Under the pieces are notes generated by a model. It ran no database searches. It was not told the origin of the DNA and saw only the letters and a list, made by a program, of their open reading frames with translations. Shown one piece after another: positions 26,536 to 38,362 of a DNA stretch of 64,000 nucleotides (positions are counted from its first letter, which is position 1; each line of letters starts with the position of its first letter). Both the position numbers and the translations under genes were made by a program. The DNA comes from DASWJZ01 sp963720705 (GTDB taxonomy: Bacteria > Pseudomonadota > Alphaproteobacteria > Rhizobiales > Afifellaceae), in contig CAVRGJ010000002.1 of NCBI GenBank assembly GCA_963720705.1, forward strand, positions 372,001-436,000, written 5' to 3'.

Positions 26536-28036
26536 GGGGCGTCCGCTCGCCGTGGTGGCGAAGATCAAAAACGCGCTCCGCGTCGTCGCCGTCGACACGG
26601 TGGCCGAGCGGTGCGGCATCCACCTCGGTACAAGCCTTGCCGATGCGAAGGGCGCGCTCCCCGACCTTTTCGTGGTAGAGGCTGACGAGGCGGCTGACCG
26701 CGCGCTGCTCGACAAACTTGCCGACTGGGCGGACCGCTATACGCCGCTTGTTGCGCTGGATCCGCCGAACGGCCTTTTCCTCGATATTTCCGGCTGCGCG
26801 CATCTCTTCGCCAGGGGCGGCACGCCGGAAAACGAAGACGGGGAAGCGGTGCTTCTTGCCGATTGCCTCCAGCGTCTCGCGCGTCAGGGATTTGCGGCAA
26901 GGGGCGCCGTTTCTTCCACCGCAGGCGCAGCCTCGGCGCTCGCCCGCTACGGCGCGGGCGGACGTGTCCCGGCGGGTGGAGAGGCGGAGGCGATCGCTGA
27001 TCTATCGGTGGCGGCGCTCAGGATCGGCGTGGAAACGGAGGCGCTCCTCGACCGGCTCGGGCTTAAGCGGATCGGGCAGTTGATCGGCAAGCCGCGCGCA
27101 CCGCTCGCCGCCCGCTTCGGCATGAGTCTCGTCACCCGCCTCGACCAGGCGCTCGGCCATTTGGACGAGGTACTGTCGCCACGCCGCCCGGCGCCGCGGC
27201 TTTCGGCTGAGCGGCGCTTTGCCGAGCCGGTCGTCGACGAGGCCACGCTGCTTAAGACGGTGGCCTCGCTCGCCAAGACGCTTTCGCCGGCGCTCGAGAG
27301 GCAGGGGCTCGGCGCGCGCCTCATCGAAGTCGTCTTCTTCCGTACCGACGGCGAGGTTTCCCGCGCTTCGGTCGGCACGGCGGCGCCGGTGCGCGGGGCG
27401 GAAGACGTGGCGGCGCTTTTCTCCGAGCGGCTCGCGGCCTTGGGCTCCGACTGGGACGCAGGCTTCGGCTTCGACATGGTGCGCCTCGCGGTGCTTCGGG
27501 CCGAGCCGCTCGACGCGGCGCAGATCGATCTATCCGGCGCGGAGAGCGAGAGCGCCGGTTTGGCGCATCTCTACAATCGGCTCGGCGCGCGTCTCGGGCC
27601 CGCCCGCATCACCCGCTTCGAGCCGCTCGACACGCATATCCCCGAGCGCGCCGTCTTGGCCCGGCCGCTTGCCGCGGCCTCTGCGGTCGTCAGCTCGGCG
27701 CCAGCCTGGGTCCCGCCGGATGAGAATGTCGAGACGCCGCCCGACCGGCCGCTCAGGCTCTTCCAGCAGCCCGAACCCGTTGAGGTGCTGGCCGGGGTGC
27801 CGGACGGTCCGCCGCTTCGCTTCCGTTGGCGGCGCGTTGTGCACGAAGTGCTCCGCGCCGAAGGACCGGAGCGCATCGCGCCGGAATGGTGGCGGGCGGA
27901 AGACCGCGAGCGCCTGACGCGCGATTACTTCCGCGTGGAGGATCGGAGCGGCCGCCGCTACTGGCTCTTCCGCGAAGGGCTTTACGGGCGCGAGACGGCG
28001 GGCCCGCTCTGGTATGTGCATGGGCTGTTCGCGTAA
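26381..28036 (+). CDS. imuB: ImuB, Y-family polymerase-like mutasome subunit
   Basis: A 551-residue DinB/UmuC-like protein. The polymerase-fold start ILSLFLPRLRTDRLIRQR, the FLDISGCAHLF segment and a helix-hairpin-helix (LDRLGLKRIGQLIGKPR) are recognisable. As in other ImuB proteins, the acidic catalytic residues of active Y-family polymerases are not in place, so it is thought to be a bridging subunit. It ends in a little-finger-like and C-terminal region with WWRAEDRERLTRDYFRVED. Start ATG 26381 within the imuA reading region; a GTG at 26450 is an alternative. Confidence 0.9.
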   Translation: MSEALPNGGAGPSAEPKAGRGASVRILSLFLPRLRTDRLIRQRRILSDAPPEGRPLAVVAKIKNALRVVAVDTVAERCGIHLGTSLADAKGALPDLFVVEADEAADRALLDKLADWADRYTPLVALDPPNGLFLDISGCAHLFARGGTPENEDGEAVLLADCLQRLARQGFAARGAVSSTAGAASALARYGAGGRVPAGGEAEAIADLSVAALRIGVETEALLDRLGLKRIGQLIGKPRAPLAARFGMSLVTRLDQALGHLDEVLSPRRPAPRLSAERRFAEPVVDEATLLKTVASLAKTLSPALERQGLGARLIEVVFFRTDGEVSRASVGTAAPVRGAEDVAALFSERLAALGSDWDAGFGFDMVRLAVLRAEPLDAAQIDLSGAESESAGLAHLYNRLGARLGPARITRFEPLDTHIPERAVLARPLAAASAVVSSAPAWVPPDENVETPPDRPLRLFQQPEPVEVLAGVPDGPPLRFRWRRVVHEVLRAEGPERIAPEWWRAEDRERLTRDYFRVEDRSGRRYWLFREGLYGRETAGPLWYVHGLFA

Positions 28037-28045
28037 TCCCGCACC

Positions 28046-28582
28046 TTACGCTGCGAGCGGATACGCCTCTTCCATGATGTAGGGACCGCCGCCCTTGGAG
28101 GCACGGGACGAGAGAAGCACAAAGCGGCCGACCGGGAAGGGCGTCGTGCGAAAGTCGCCCCGGAGCGCGAGATAGCTCGCGGCGTCGGCTTCGCCTGCGC
28201 CCCTGATTCGCGCCAGCGTCACATGCGGTCGGAATTTTCGGCGCTCCGCCTCAAGCCCGATCCGCTGGATGATGCGCTCGTGCTCGGCCTGCAATTCCTT
28301 CAACGCCGGCGTGCTCTTGGCGCAGGCCACGATCGAATGCGGCTTCCGGCCTCCCAATGCATCGAGCCCGGAAAGTGCCAGCTCGAACCCGGGCCTATCG
28401 ACCCGCATCAACGCGCGCTCGACCTCGTCGGCCGTCCGCTGGTCGATGTCGCCGATGAACCGCAGGGTAATGTGGTAGTTCTCCGGGTCGATCCAACGCG
28501 CCCCGGGAAGGCCGCCGCGAAGCAGCGAGAGCTGGAAGCCTATCGGGGAGGGGATTTCCAATGCGGTGAACAGACGCGGCAT
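28046..28582 (-). CDS. thpR: RNA 2',3'-cyclic phosphodiesterase (2H family)
   Basis: A 178-residue LigT/ThpR protein with both HxTx catalytic motifs of the 2H superfamily: NYHITLRFIGD near residue 37 and RPHVTLARIRG near residue 120. Length matches the family. The enzyme opens RNA 2',3'-cyclic phosphates. It is convergent with imuB, with a gap of 9 bases between the stops. Confidence 0.93.
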   Translation of the reverse strand: MPRLFTALEIPSPIGFQLSLLRGGLPGARWIDPENYHITLRFIGDIDQRTADEVERALMRVDRPGFELALSGLDALGGRKPHSIVACAKSTPALKELQAEHERIIQRIGLEAERRKFRPHVTLARIRGAGEADAASYLALRGDFRTTPFPVGRFVLLSSRASKGGGPYIMEEAYPLAA

Positions 28583-28691
28583 CTCGCCCCCCTCGAATCA
28601 CGCTCCGACGAGGGAATACTAGACACTCGCGCTGCGCCTTGAAGGCCGGAACGCCAAAGAGCGGCCGCGCCGTCAGCAAGCGCCTTCGCGC

Positions 28692-28721
28692 AAAGAAAAA
28701 GGCCGGCCCAACGGGCCGGCC
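28692..28721 (-). terminator. Intrinsic terminator of the candidate small RNA
   Basis: On the minus strand GGCCGGCCC and GGGCCGGCC form a perfect 9-bp stem with a three-base loop (GTT), followed by TTTTTCTTTG. A textbook rho-independent terminator that does not belong to any annotated protein gene. Confidence 0.88.
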
Positions 28722-28795
28722 CAGGGAACTGTACCTCTGGGGGATTGAACCATACTACTTCCCCGGCCGGAAGGCTTTGGGGGCTGGGGGCTGGA
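28692..28795 (-). ncRNA. Candidate small RNA ending in a strong terminator
   Basis: Between thpR and the DUF2794 gene, the minus strand carries a compact transcript-like unit with no credible ORF: a C/A-rich lead (CCAGCCCCCAGCCCCCAAAG), GGCCGGGGAAGTAGTATGG, a single-stranded TTCAATCCCCCAGAGG stretch and a 9-bp terminator hairpin with a T run. The layout and some phrases recall the Rhizobiales suhB/mmgR (alpha-r8) small RNA family from memory; I could not align it. The 414-bp gap between the flanking genes otherwise appears empty. Confidence 0.48.
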
Positions 28796-28996
28796 TTTCC
28801 GCCGCCTTCCGTTGCCGGGCCTGAGGCAACGCTCAGAAGATCGGCAGGTAGCATGGCGCGCGAAAGGCTGAATCGGGGCATCATTGTGGAATTGCCCAGA
28901 GAAGTAGGAATTCCGCGGATTCGCAGCGGTCAATGAATTGTTGTCGCGGCGGGTCGCTTTCGCGCTATGCTTTCCGCGACGCGAAGGGAGGCGCGA

Positions 28997-29368
28997 TTGA
29001 GCGAGAGTGAAGACTGGTCTTTCGATGGACGGCGGATCGCCACGAACGTCCGTCCGTCCGCCTCTCTAGGGGTGTCCTTCAACAGAAGCGAACTCGACGC
29101 CATCCTCCGGGTCTACGGGCGCAGGGTCGCCGAAGGCGAGTGGCGCGATTATGCGATCGACCACCTCGCGGATCGTGCCGTGTTCTCGATATTCAGGCGC
29201 GCCAGCGAGATGCCGATGTATCGGGTCGAGAAGGTTCCGGCGCTGGCGCGCAAGCAGGGCGCCTACCGCATCGTCGCCGCCAGCGGGTTGATCCTTAAGC
29301 GCGGCCACGAGCTCGCCGGCATGCTCAGGATCCTCGACAAGCCGAAGCTGTCGGTGGTTGGAGCCTAG
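28997..29368 (+). CDS. DUF2794 family protein
   Basis: A 123-residue protein matching the alphaproteobacterial DUF2794 family: VSFNRSELDAILRVYGRRVAEGEWRDYAID and AVFSIFRRASEMPMYRVEKVP. The start is probably TTG at 28997 (LSESEDWSFDG), five bases after GGGAGG, rather than the ATG ten codons earlier. The family is small, soluble and uncharacterised. Followed by the GlcG/HbpS gene on the same strand. Confidence 0.84.
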   Translation: MSESEDWSFDGRRIATNVRPSASLGVSFNRSELDAILRVYGRRVAEGEWRDYAIDHLADRAVFSIFRRASEMPMYRVEKVPALARKQGAYRIVAASGLILKRGHELAGMLRILDKPKLSVVGA

Positions 29369-29440
29369 GCTCCGACCTGGAGAGCATTGCCGCCGGGCGA
29401 TGAGGTCGTCCGTCTCGATCATTCCCGCCGGGAGTTCGCC

Positions 29441-29869
29441 ATGTCCCTCACACTGGAAACCGCACAGGTCATCGTGAAAGAAGGCCTCGCTCACGCGCGG
29501 AGCGTCGGATTCAAGCCGCTTTCAATCGTCGTGCTTGACGCTCGCAGTGCGGTCATCGCGGTGGCGAGCGAGGACGGCACCAGCCTCCGGCGGTTCGAGG
29601 TAGCCTACGCCAAGGCGCACGGCGCGCTTGCCTTCAATGTCGGCTCGCGCATGTTGGAAAAGATGGCCGTCGAGCGCCCCCACTTTTTCGCCGGAGCGGC
29701 GCATGCCGTCGGCGGCGCGCTCGTGCCGGTCGCGGGCGGCGTTCTGATCAAAGACGCAGGCGGAGCCGTCATCGGAGCCGTGGGCATTTCCGGCGATCGC
29801 TCGGACAACGACGAGGCGGCGGCGGTCGCAGGCATCGCGGCCGCGGGCTTCGTCGCGGATGGCGGCTGA
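29441..29869 (+). CDS. GlcG/HbpS family (DUF336) heme-binding-like protein
   Basis: A 142-residue protein with the family layout: LETAQVIVKEGLAHARSVGF, LSIVVLDARSAVIAVASEDG, then GGVLIKDAGGAVIGAVGISG with the C-terminal DEAAAVAGIAA helix. Members include HbpS and GlcG; heme or corrinoid binding is shown for a few only. The start MSLTLETAQ at 29441 is behind GGAG; an upstream ATG adds a poorly conserved tail. Confidence 0.87.
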   Translation: MSLTLETAQVIVKEGLAHARSVGFKPLSIVVLDARSAVIAVASEDGTSLRRFEVAYAKAHGALAFNVGSRMLEKMAVERPHFFAGAAHAVGGALVPVAGGVLIKDAGGAVIGAVGISGDRSDNDEAAAVAGIAAAGFVADGG

Positions 29870-29910
29870 GGAGCTACCAGCGGTCGGGCGGCGTGGCCTT
29901 CCCCGGATAA

Positions 29911-29940
29911 GAAAAAGCGCGGCGCCGAAGCGCCGCGCTC
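29911..29940 (-). terminator. Intrinsic terminator of the BI-1 family gene
   Basis: On the minus strand AGCGCGGCGC and GCGCCGCGCT pair perfectly around a TTCG tetraloop, followed by TTTTC. It lies about 25 bases after the BI-1 gene stop. Confidence 0.92.
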
Positions 29941-29962
29941 GAAACTTGCCGGTCGGCTGCGA

Positions 29963-30715
29963 TCAGTTCCGGTTGCCCATGAACTGCAGCAGGAACATGA
30001 AGAGGTTGATGAAGTCGAGGTAGAGCTGCAGTGCGCCGATGATGGACGCGCGGCCCGCCGCGACTTGGTCGCCGGCAACGACGTCGTAGGTGTTCTTCAG
30101 CCGCTGTGTGTCGTAGGCGGTCAAGCCGGCGAAGATGACGACGCCGATCGCCGAAATCGCGAACTGGATCGCTGCCGAGTGGAGGAAGATGTTCACCAGC
30201 ATGGCGATCACCAGGCCGATGACGCCCATGAACAGGAACGATCCCCAGCCGGAGATGTCGCGCTTCGTCGTGTAGCCCCAAAGGCTCAACGCACCGAACG
30301 AGGCGGCCGTCACGAAGAAGGTCTGCGCGATGCTCTGGTGGGTGAAGACCAGGAAGATCGACGACATCGAGAGGCCCATCACCGCCGCGAAGGCGAGGAA
30401 GACGAGCCGCGCCGTCGCCGGCTGCATGCGGTTCACCGTCGCCGACAGGCCGAACACGAAGGCGAGCGGCGCAAGCATGATCACCCAGCGCAGCGGGCTC
30501 GTGTAGATGGCGGTGCCGAAGCTCGTCAGCGTACCGTTCTGGCCAACCGCCATCGTGAACGCGCCGTAGGCGACGATGCCGGTCAGCGCCAGGCCCATCG
30601 CCATGTTGTTGTAGATGCCGAGCATGAAGGCGCGCAGGCCCTGGTCGATCGTGTCGACCCGTGCGCCGGCTCCGGCACGAACGGCAGTCTGATACCGCCG
30701 ATCGAATTCTGCCAT
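29963..30715 (-). CDS. Bax inhibitor-1/YccA family membrane protein
   Basis: A 250-residue protein with seven hydrophobic segments and BI-1 hallmarks: the N-terminal cytosolic stretch ending LRAFMLGIYNNMAMGLALTG, then GLTAYDTQRLKNTYD between the last helices with its conserved aspartate, and ALQLYLDFINLFMFLLQFMG at the C terminus. The family acts as a pH-sensitive calcium leak or modulates membrane proteases. Start at 30715; followed by a strong terminator, so a single gene. Confidence 0.94.
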   Translation of the reverse strand: MAEFDRRYQTAVRAGAGARVDTIDQGLRAFMLGIYNNMAMGLALTGIVAYGAFTMAVGQNGTLTSFGTAIYTSPLRWVIMLAPLAFVFGLSATVNRMQPATARLVFLAFAAVMGLSMSSIFLVFTHQSIAQTFFVTAASFGALSLWGYTTKRDISGWGSFLFMGVIGLVIAMLVNIFLHSAAIQFAISAIGVVIFAGLTAYDTQRLKNTYDVVAGDQVAAGRASIIGALQLYLDFINLFMFLLQFMGNRN

Positions 30716-30843
30716 TGGATATCCTCCGTAAGGCGTTGCCCCAGTCCACCGGGGCGCTCGGGCGGAATATGGCGACATGGCGTCCGTCACACAAGCCTCG
30801 GCGTCGGAAAACCGCCGGTCTAACAGCATTTTAATGCTCGGAT

Positions 30844-33396
30844 TCAGAGGTTTTTCAGGAGGGTAGCCGGTTTCACCGACAGGATCCTCCAGGTGCCGGC
30901 GAGGCCGAGGCCGAGGGTAACGGCAAGGGCGGTCGCGGCAGCCGTAGCCGCGACGCTCGGATAGATGGTGAATTCCATCTCCATGACGCGGGTCACGACG
31001 TACCAGGCGGCCGCAGTTCCTGCGGCGAGCGCAAAAAGTGCAGTCGCCAGACCGAGCAGCCCGTATTCGAGCGAGAAGGCCGAAAGGAGCACAGGCCGCG
31101 TCGCCCCGAGAGTCTTCAGGATCACAGCGTCCTGGCGACGTTGGCGATGGCCGGCGGCGAGCGCTCCGCCGAGCACCAGCATCGAGACGACGAGCGCCAG
31201 CGAAGCGGCCACGCGGATGGCGAGCGCCAGGTCGCCGACGACCGCGTTGATGGAGTCGATCGCGTCGCGGACGCTGATCGACGTCACGCCGGGAAAGGCT
31301 TTGGTGACCGCCGAAAGCACCGCGCGCTCCGCGTCGCGCCCACTGCCCGGCGGGAGGCGCAGCGTCGCGAGATCGGTGTGCGGCGCATCGCGCAGCGTGT
31401 TCGGCGAGAATACCATCACGAAATTGATGGAGAGCGATTCCCATTCGAGCTCGCGAATATTCGCGATCCGCGCCGTCACGTTGCGGCCGAGCACGTTCAC
31501 GGTGATCGTGTCGCCGAGCTTGAGGCCGAGATCGTCCGCGATTTCCTTTTCAAGCGAGACCAGCGGCTCGCCCTCGTAGTTCGACGGCCACCATTCTCCG
31601 GCGGCGAGCTTGGAATTCGGCGGCAAGGTATCGGAATAGGTGAGGCCGCGGTCGCCACGGAGCGCCCAGCTCGAGTGTTCCGTGCCAATGAGCGCGGCGG
31701 CGGGCGTCCCGTTCACTTCGGCGATGCGGCCGCGCAGCATCGGCACCGTCTCGACGATGCCGCCGGGAACGGTCTGTCCGATCAGGTGCACGAAGTCGTT
31801 GCGCTCGTCTTCTTGGATGTCGATGAAAAAGAACGCTGGCGCCTTCTCGGTGATCGCGCCGGAAAGCTGACCGCGGAGGTTGCTGTCGATCAGCGCGAGG
31901 CTGACCAGAAGCGTCAGCCCGAGACCGAGCGAGAGAACTACGCTCGGGGTCAGCGCGCCCGGCCGGTGCACGTTGCGCACGGCTAAGCGCAGCGCGGTTC
32001 CCGGCACCGTGCCGAGGCGGCGCGCGGCGGCCATGATTGCGATCGCCACAAGCCGCAACACAATGAAGGCGCCGATCACGGAGCCCACATAGAAGAGCGA
32101 AAGCTTGCGGTCGCCGGCGAGATGTATTGCGAGCGCGGCAAGCGCGACAAGGGCCGCGGCTTGTGCAAGGCGATAGCCGATCGGCGGCTGCTGCGGCGAA
32201 TGCACGGCGCGGTCGGCAAAGAGGCTCGACGCCGGCAATTGGCGCGCGCGGCCTAGCGGCCCAAGGGCAAAGCCGAGAGTGACCAGAAGCCCGTAGACGA
32301 CGGCAAAGGCGAGCTCCACCGGATAGATTCTGACGGCGGAAACCGGCACCAGATCGGCCAGCGCAGCCTTGGCGACGAAGGGCAGCGCCGCGCCGACGAC
32401 GAGGCCGAGCACGATCCCGAGGCACGCGAGGATAAGGATTTGGATCAGATAGATCTGGAAGACCACGCCGTTACGCGCGCCAAGGCACTTCAACGTCGCG
32501 ATCGCCGGACGCTTCAAGTCGACGAAGCTCGACACGGCATTGGCAACGCCAACGCCGCCGACGACAAGCGCCGTCAGCCCAACCAGCGTCAAGAACTGCG
32601 AGAAGCGTTCGATGCTGCGCTTCAGGCTCGGTGCCGCGTCGTCGCGGGAGCGGACGTTCCAGCCGGCGGTGGGAAAGAGCGTATCGGCCTCCGTCCGCAG
32701 CGCTTCGATTTCGGAGAGCTCGTTCGCGCCATCGGGCAGGCGCAGGCGATAGGTCCAGGTGACGAGGCTGCCGGGGCGCACAAGACCGGAGGCTCTGAGC
32801 GCGTCGATCGAGGTGATGAGCCGCGGCCCGAAGCCGAGACCGCTCGACAGCCGGTCGGGCTCGGAGCGGATCACGCCGCGGATTTGAAGTGTCTCGGTGC
32901 CGAGGAGAATGCGGTCGCCGTTCTTGGCTTGGAGCCGGTCCAGAAGCTCAGGCGCGACCAGCGCCCCGTAAATACCGTCCTGCCGCGCCATAAGGCTCTG
33001 GCCATCGCTCGAGCCATCTTCGAGACGCAGCGTTCCGCCGTGCGGATAAGTGGGGTCGACGGCCCGAAGCTCGACCAGCGACGTGCTGCTCTCGTCGGCG
33101 CTTCGCACCATCGCACGCAGCGAGGCGACGATGCCCACCTGGCCCTTCGACTGGAAGAAATGAAGCTCCTCGGGCGACGCCTCGCGCTGCACGAAGGAGA
33201 AGGCGATGTCGCCGCCGAGGATGACGCGCCCCTCCGACGAGATGCCTTCGGTCAGGGCGCGCGAGACGGAGTTCACGCCGGCGATCGCGGCGACACCGAG
33301 CGCGATGCAGGCAACGAAAACGTAGAAGCCGGAAAGCCCGCCGCGCAGCTCGCGGAGCGCGAGGCGAAGAGCGATCGCGGCGTCCGCGACCTTCAT
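30844..33396 (-). CDS. FtsX-like ABC transporter permease (YbbP type)
   Basis: An 850-residue permease with an N-terminal membrane helix, a large periplasmic domain, a first block of helices near residues 265-470, a second periplasmic domain and a final three-helix FtsX block (TLGATRPVLLSAFSLEYGLLG; AGTAAAWYVVTRVMEMEF). The layout of two FtsX units is that of YbbP. Start ATG 33396 overlaps the ATPase gene stop by four bases, so the two form one transporter. With the TesA-like gene next door this matches the ybbA-ybbP-tesA neighbourhood of enterobacteria. Confidence 0.93.
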   Translation of the reverse strand: MKVADAAIALRLALRELRGGLSGFYVFVACIALGVAAIAGVNSVSRALTEGISSEGRVILGGDIAFSFVQREASPEELHFFQSKGQVGIVASLRAMVRSADESSTSLVELRAVDPTYPHGGTLRLEDGSSDGQSLMARQDGIYGALVAPELLDRLQAKNGDRILLGTETLQIRGVIRSEPDRLSSGLGFGPRLITSIDALRASGLVRPGSLVTWTYRLRLPDGANELSEIEALRTEADTLFPTAGWNVRSRDDAAPSLKRSIERFSQFLTLVGLTALVVGGVGVANAVSSFVDLKRPAIATLKCLGARNGVVFQIYLIQILILACLGIVLGLVVGAALPFVAKAALADLVPVSAVRIYPVELAFAVVYGLLVTLGFALGPLGRARQLPASSLFADRAVHSPQQPPIGYRLAQAAALVALAALAIHLAGDRKLSLFYVGSVIGAFIVLRLVAIAIMAAARRLGTVPGTALRLAVRNVHRPGALTPSVVLSLGLGLTLLVSLALIDSNLRGQLSGAITEKAPAFFFIDIQEDERNDFVHLIGQTVPGGIVETVPMLRGRIAEVNGTPAAALIGTEHSSWALRGDRGLTYSDTLPPNSKLAAGEWWPSNYEGEPLVSLEKEIADDLGLKLGDTITVNVLGRNVTARIANIRELEWESLSINFVMVFSPNTLRDAPHTDLATLRLPPGSGRDAERAVLSAVTKAFPGVTSISVRDAIDSINAVVGDLALAIRVAASLALVVSMLVLGGALAAGHRQRRQDAVILKTLGATRPVLLSAFSLEYGLLGLATALFALAAGTAAAWYVVTRVMEMEFTIYPSVAATAAATALAVTLGLGLAGTWRILSVKPATLLKNL

Positions 33397-34100
33397 GAGC
33401 GGGTCGCGGCCTTGCGGAGCGGTACCGCACCGGCATCAATTTGACCCGCCGCGATCTTGACCGTGCGATCGCAGCGCGCCGCGAGTCCGGCGTCGTGAGT
33501 GACGAGCACCAGCGTCGTGTCGCGCTCGGCAACGGCGGAGAAGAGAAGGTCGGCGATCTCCGCGCCGGTCGCCGCGTCGAGATTCCCGGTCGGCTCGTCG
33601 GCGATCAGAATCGCCGGCTCGATGGCAAGCGCGCGGGCGATCGCGACGCGCTGCTGTTCGCCGCCGGAAAGCTGCGCCGGATAGTGCGCGAGCCGTTCGC
33701 CGAGGCCGACCTGGTCGAGCACCACGCGGGCGCGGTCAAAAGCGTCGTCGCGGCCGGCAAGCTCCATCGGCACCGCCACGTTTTCGAGCGCGGTCATCGT
33801 TTGCATCAGATGGAAGGCCTGGAAGACGAAACCGATCGCCCGCCCTCGGAAGCGCGCGAGGCGGTCTTCGTCGAGCTCGGCATAGTCTTGGCCCGCAACG
33901 ACCACGCGACCGCTGTCGATCCGTTCCAGCCCCGCGATCACCATCAGGAGCGTCGACTTGCCCGACCCCGACGGGCCGACGAGGCCGAGGCTCTCGCCGC
34001 GGCCGACGAAGAAATCAACGCCGCGCAGAACATGCACCCGCGCCGGGCCGGTGCCGAGCGTCAGGTCGACATTGTCGAGCAGAATGACGGGTTCGTTCAC
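33393..34100 (-). CDS. ABC transporter ATP-binding protein (YbbA/LolD type)
   Basis: A 235-residue ATPase with Walker A GPSGSGKSTLLMVIAG, signature LSGGEQQRVAIARAL and Walker B ILIADEPTGNLD followed by the H-loop LVTHD. This is the MacB/LolD-like class that works with FtsX-type permeases. Its gene is first in the operon and divergent from the TesA-like esterase. Probable role: extracting or exporting lipids or toxic hydrophobic compounds, by family analogy. Confidence 0.95.
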   Translation of the reverse strand: MNEPVILLDNVDLTLGTGPARVHVLRGVDFFVGRGESLGLVGPSGSGKSTLLMVIAGLERIDSGRVVVAGQDYAELDEDRLARFRGRAIGFVFQAFHLMQTMTALENVAVPMELAGRDDAFDRARVVLDQVGLGERLAHYPAQLSGGEQQRVAIARALAIEPAILIADEPTGNLDAATGAEIADLLFSAVAERDTTLVLVTHDAGLAARCDRTVKIAAGQIDAGAVPLRKAATRS

Positions 34101-34147
34101 TTCCGATCGCCTATATCAGACGCGGGGATTCGGCATATGGGTAGCAG

Positions 34148-34801
34148 GTGAAGAAGTCCAAAACGCCGCAGATAGCCCGGCTCGTCGCTCTCGCCGCGGC
34201 GCTCCTCCTTGCGACGACGCTTCCGGCCGCCGCAAAGACGGTCGGAATCGTGGTGCTCGGCGACAGCCTCTCCGCCGGCCTCGGTCTCCTGCCGGGCGAA
34301 GCCTTCCCCGAGCAGCTTGAGGCAGCGCTCAAGGCAGAGGGTCGCGACGTGACGGTCGCGAACGCCGGCGTCTCCGGCGACACGGCTGCGGACGGTCTTG
34401 CAAGGTTCGACTGGTCGGTGCCCGCCGACGCCGACATCGTCATCGTGGAGCTTGGCGCCAACGACGCGTTGCGCGGCATCGATCCGCTGCTCACCAAGAA
34501 GGCGCTCTCGGAGATCGTGGCGAAGCTGAAAGCGCGCGGGCAGGCGGTGCTTCTCGCCGGCATGCTTGCGCCGCGCAATCTCGGCGACGCCTACGACAAA
34601 GAATTCGACGCCATCTACCCAGAGCTTGCTACTGAATATGGCGTCGCGCTCTACCCCTTCTTCCTTGCCGGCGTGGCGGCAGACCCCGCGCTGAACCAGG
34701 CCGACGGGATGCATCCGACGGCCGAGGGCGTTGCGAAAATCGTCGGCGGAATATTGCCTGATGTCGAGGAGCTCGTAGCCGCGGCGGCCGCAGACGGCTA
34801 G
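34148..34801 (+). CDS. TesA-like SGNH arylesterase/lysophospholipase
   Basis: A 217-residue exported hydrolase with a signal peptide (IARLVALAAALLLATTLPAAA). SGNH blocks: LGDSLSAGLG (nucleophile Ser), ANAGVSGDTAADG (Gly), ELGANDALRG (Asn) and DGMHPTAEGVAK (Asp/His). Periplasmic thioesterase I/lysophospholipase L1 type. The start is GTG at 34148; no ATG fits. Divergent from the ABC transporter operon, and its stop overlaps the convergent DUF1223 gene by four bases. Confidence 0.93.
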   Translation: MKKSKTPQIARLVALAAALLLATTLPAAAKTVGIVVLGDSLSAGLGLLPGEAFPEQLEAALKAEGRDVTVANAGVSGDTAADGLARFDWSVPADADIVIVELGANDALRGIDPLLTKKALSEIVAKLKARGQAVLLAGMLAPRNLGDAYDKEFDAIYPELATEYGVALYPFFLAGVAADPALNQADGMHPTAEGVAKIVGGILPDVEELVAAAAADG

Positions 34802-35541
34802 TGCCAGTCGCCGAGCCAGGCGGCGCCGATGATGGCACCCGGCCCGTTCGGCTGATCTTCCTGCACGATGATGGCGCAACCGTCAATTCCGCCCGGCATG
34901 ATCTCATGTGCCGGCAGCGTGATCTTGACCGCTTCGCCGTCCCACATGCCGACCGGGCGCATGGCGCGTACGACGTTGTAATAGTCGATCGTTGCGCCGG
35001 CGTTTTCGCCGCGCGCGATCGCTACTTCCGCTTCCGACGTCATGAGGACGAGTCGGATTGTCGCCGAGACGTTGTGCGGCTCGGGCCGTGCCGCCACCTC
35101 GATCTCGACCGTGCCGTCGCCGCGGCGCATCGTGACGGGAACGGCGAGGGTAGAGCGCGCAATCGCCGCGTCGACCGCACTGCGGTCGCTGCCGACGAAG
35201 TCCTCCGTGCCGTTGACGACGATCTGCGGGGTGTAGATGCGGCGGCTGCCGTGCACCGCCGCGTAGTCGCGCTGCCTTTCGGTGTGCGCCGGATCGCCGA
35301 GCGTGTCGTGCCAGCCGAGATAGTCCCAATAGTCGACGTGGAGCGAAAGCGCGACGACGTCGTCGCGTTTGACGAGATCGGCGAAGTAGGCATCGGCGGC
35401 GACGCAAGACGAGCAGCCCTGGCTGGTAAAGAGCTCGACGATCGCCTTCGGTTGCTTCGAAGCATCCGACGTCTGCGCCGCGGCTGCGGTGGCAACCGCG
35501 CAGGCGCCGAGGACGGCGAGAAGCGTGGAGAGATGTCTCAT
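34798..35541 (-). CDS. DUF1223 family exported thioredoxin-like protein
   Basis: A 247-residue protein with a signal peptide (LSTLLAVLGACAVATAAAA) and a thioredoxin-like domain bearing ELFTSQGCSSCVAADAYF with a CSSC motif, VDYWDYLGWHDTLGD and RRIYTPQIVVNGT. DUF1223 proteins are common next to acnA in Rhizobiales. A periplasmic thiol role is plausible because the downstream ccm genes need reduced thiols, but that is inference. Confidence 0.9.
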   Translation of the reverse strand: MRHLSTLLAVLGACAVATAAAAQTSDASKQPKAIVELFTSQGCSSCVAADAYFADLVKRDDVVALSLHVDYWDYLGWHDTLGDPAHTERQRDYAAVHGSRRIYTPQIVVNGTEDFVGSDRSAVDAAIARSTLAVPVTMRRGDGTVEIEVAARPEPHNVSATIRLVLMTSEAEVAIARGENAGATIDYYNVVRAMRPVGMWDGEAVKITLPAHEIMPGGIDGCAIIVQEDQPNGPGAIIGAAWLGDWH

Positions 35542-35662
35542 ACCTTCCAGCTACGACCCGGGACTCGTCACGGGCCAGTCACAATGGATTGACACACACG
35601 TATTTGAAGCCGGCGGCTTCCGGCCGATCGGCCCTCTCGTTCGGTGCGCCTCCCCGATCCCC

Positions 35663-38362
<2,700 letters not shown>

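Noticed and set aside
28745..28936. A 63-codon plus-strand gene
   Set aside because: It runs antisense to the candidate small RNA, has no ribosome site and no recognisable protein character.
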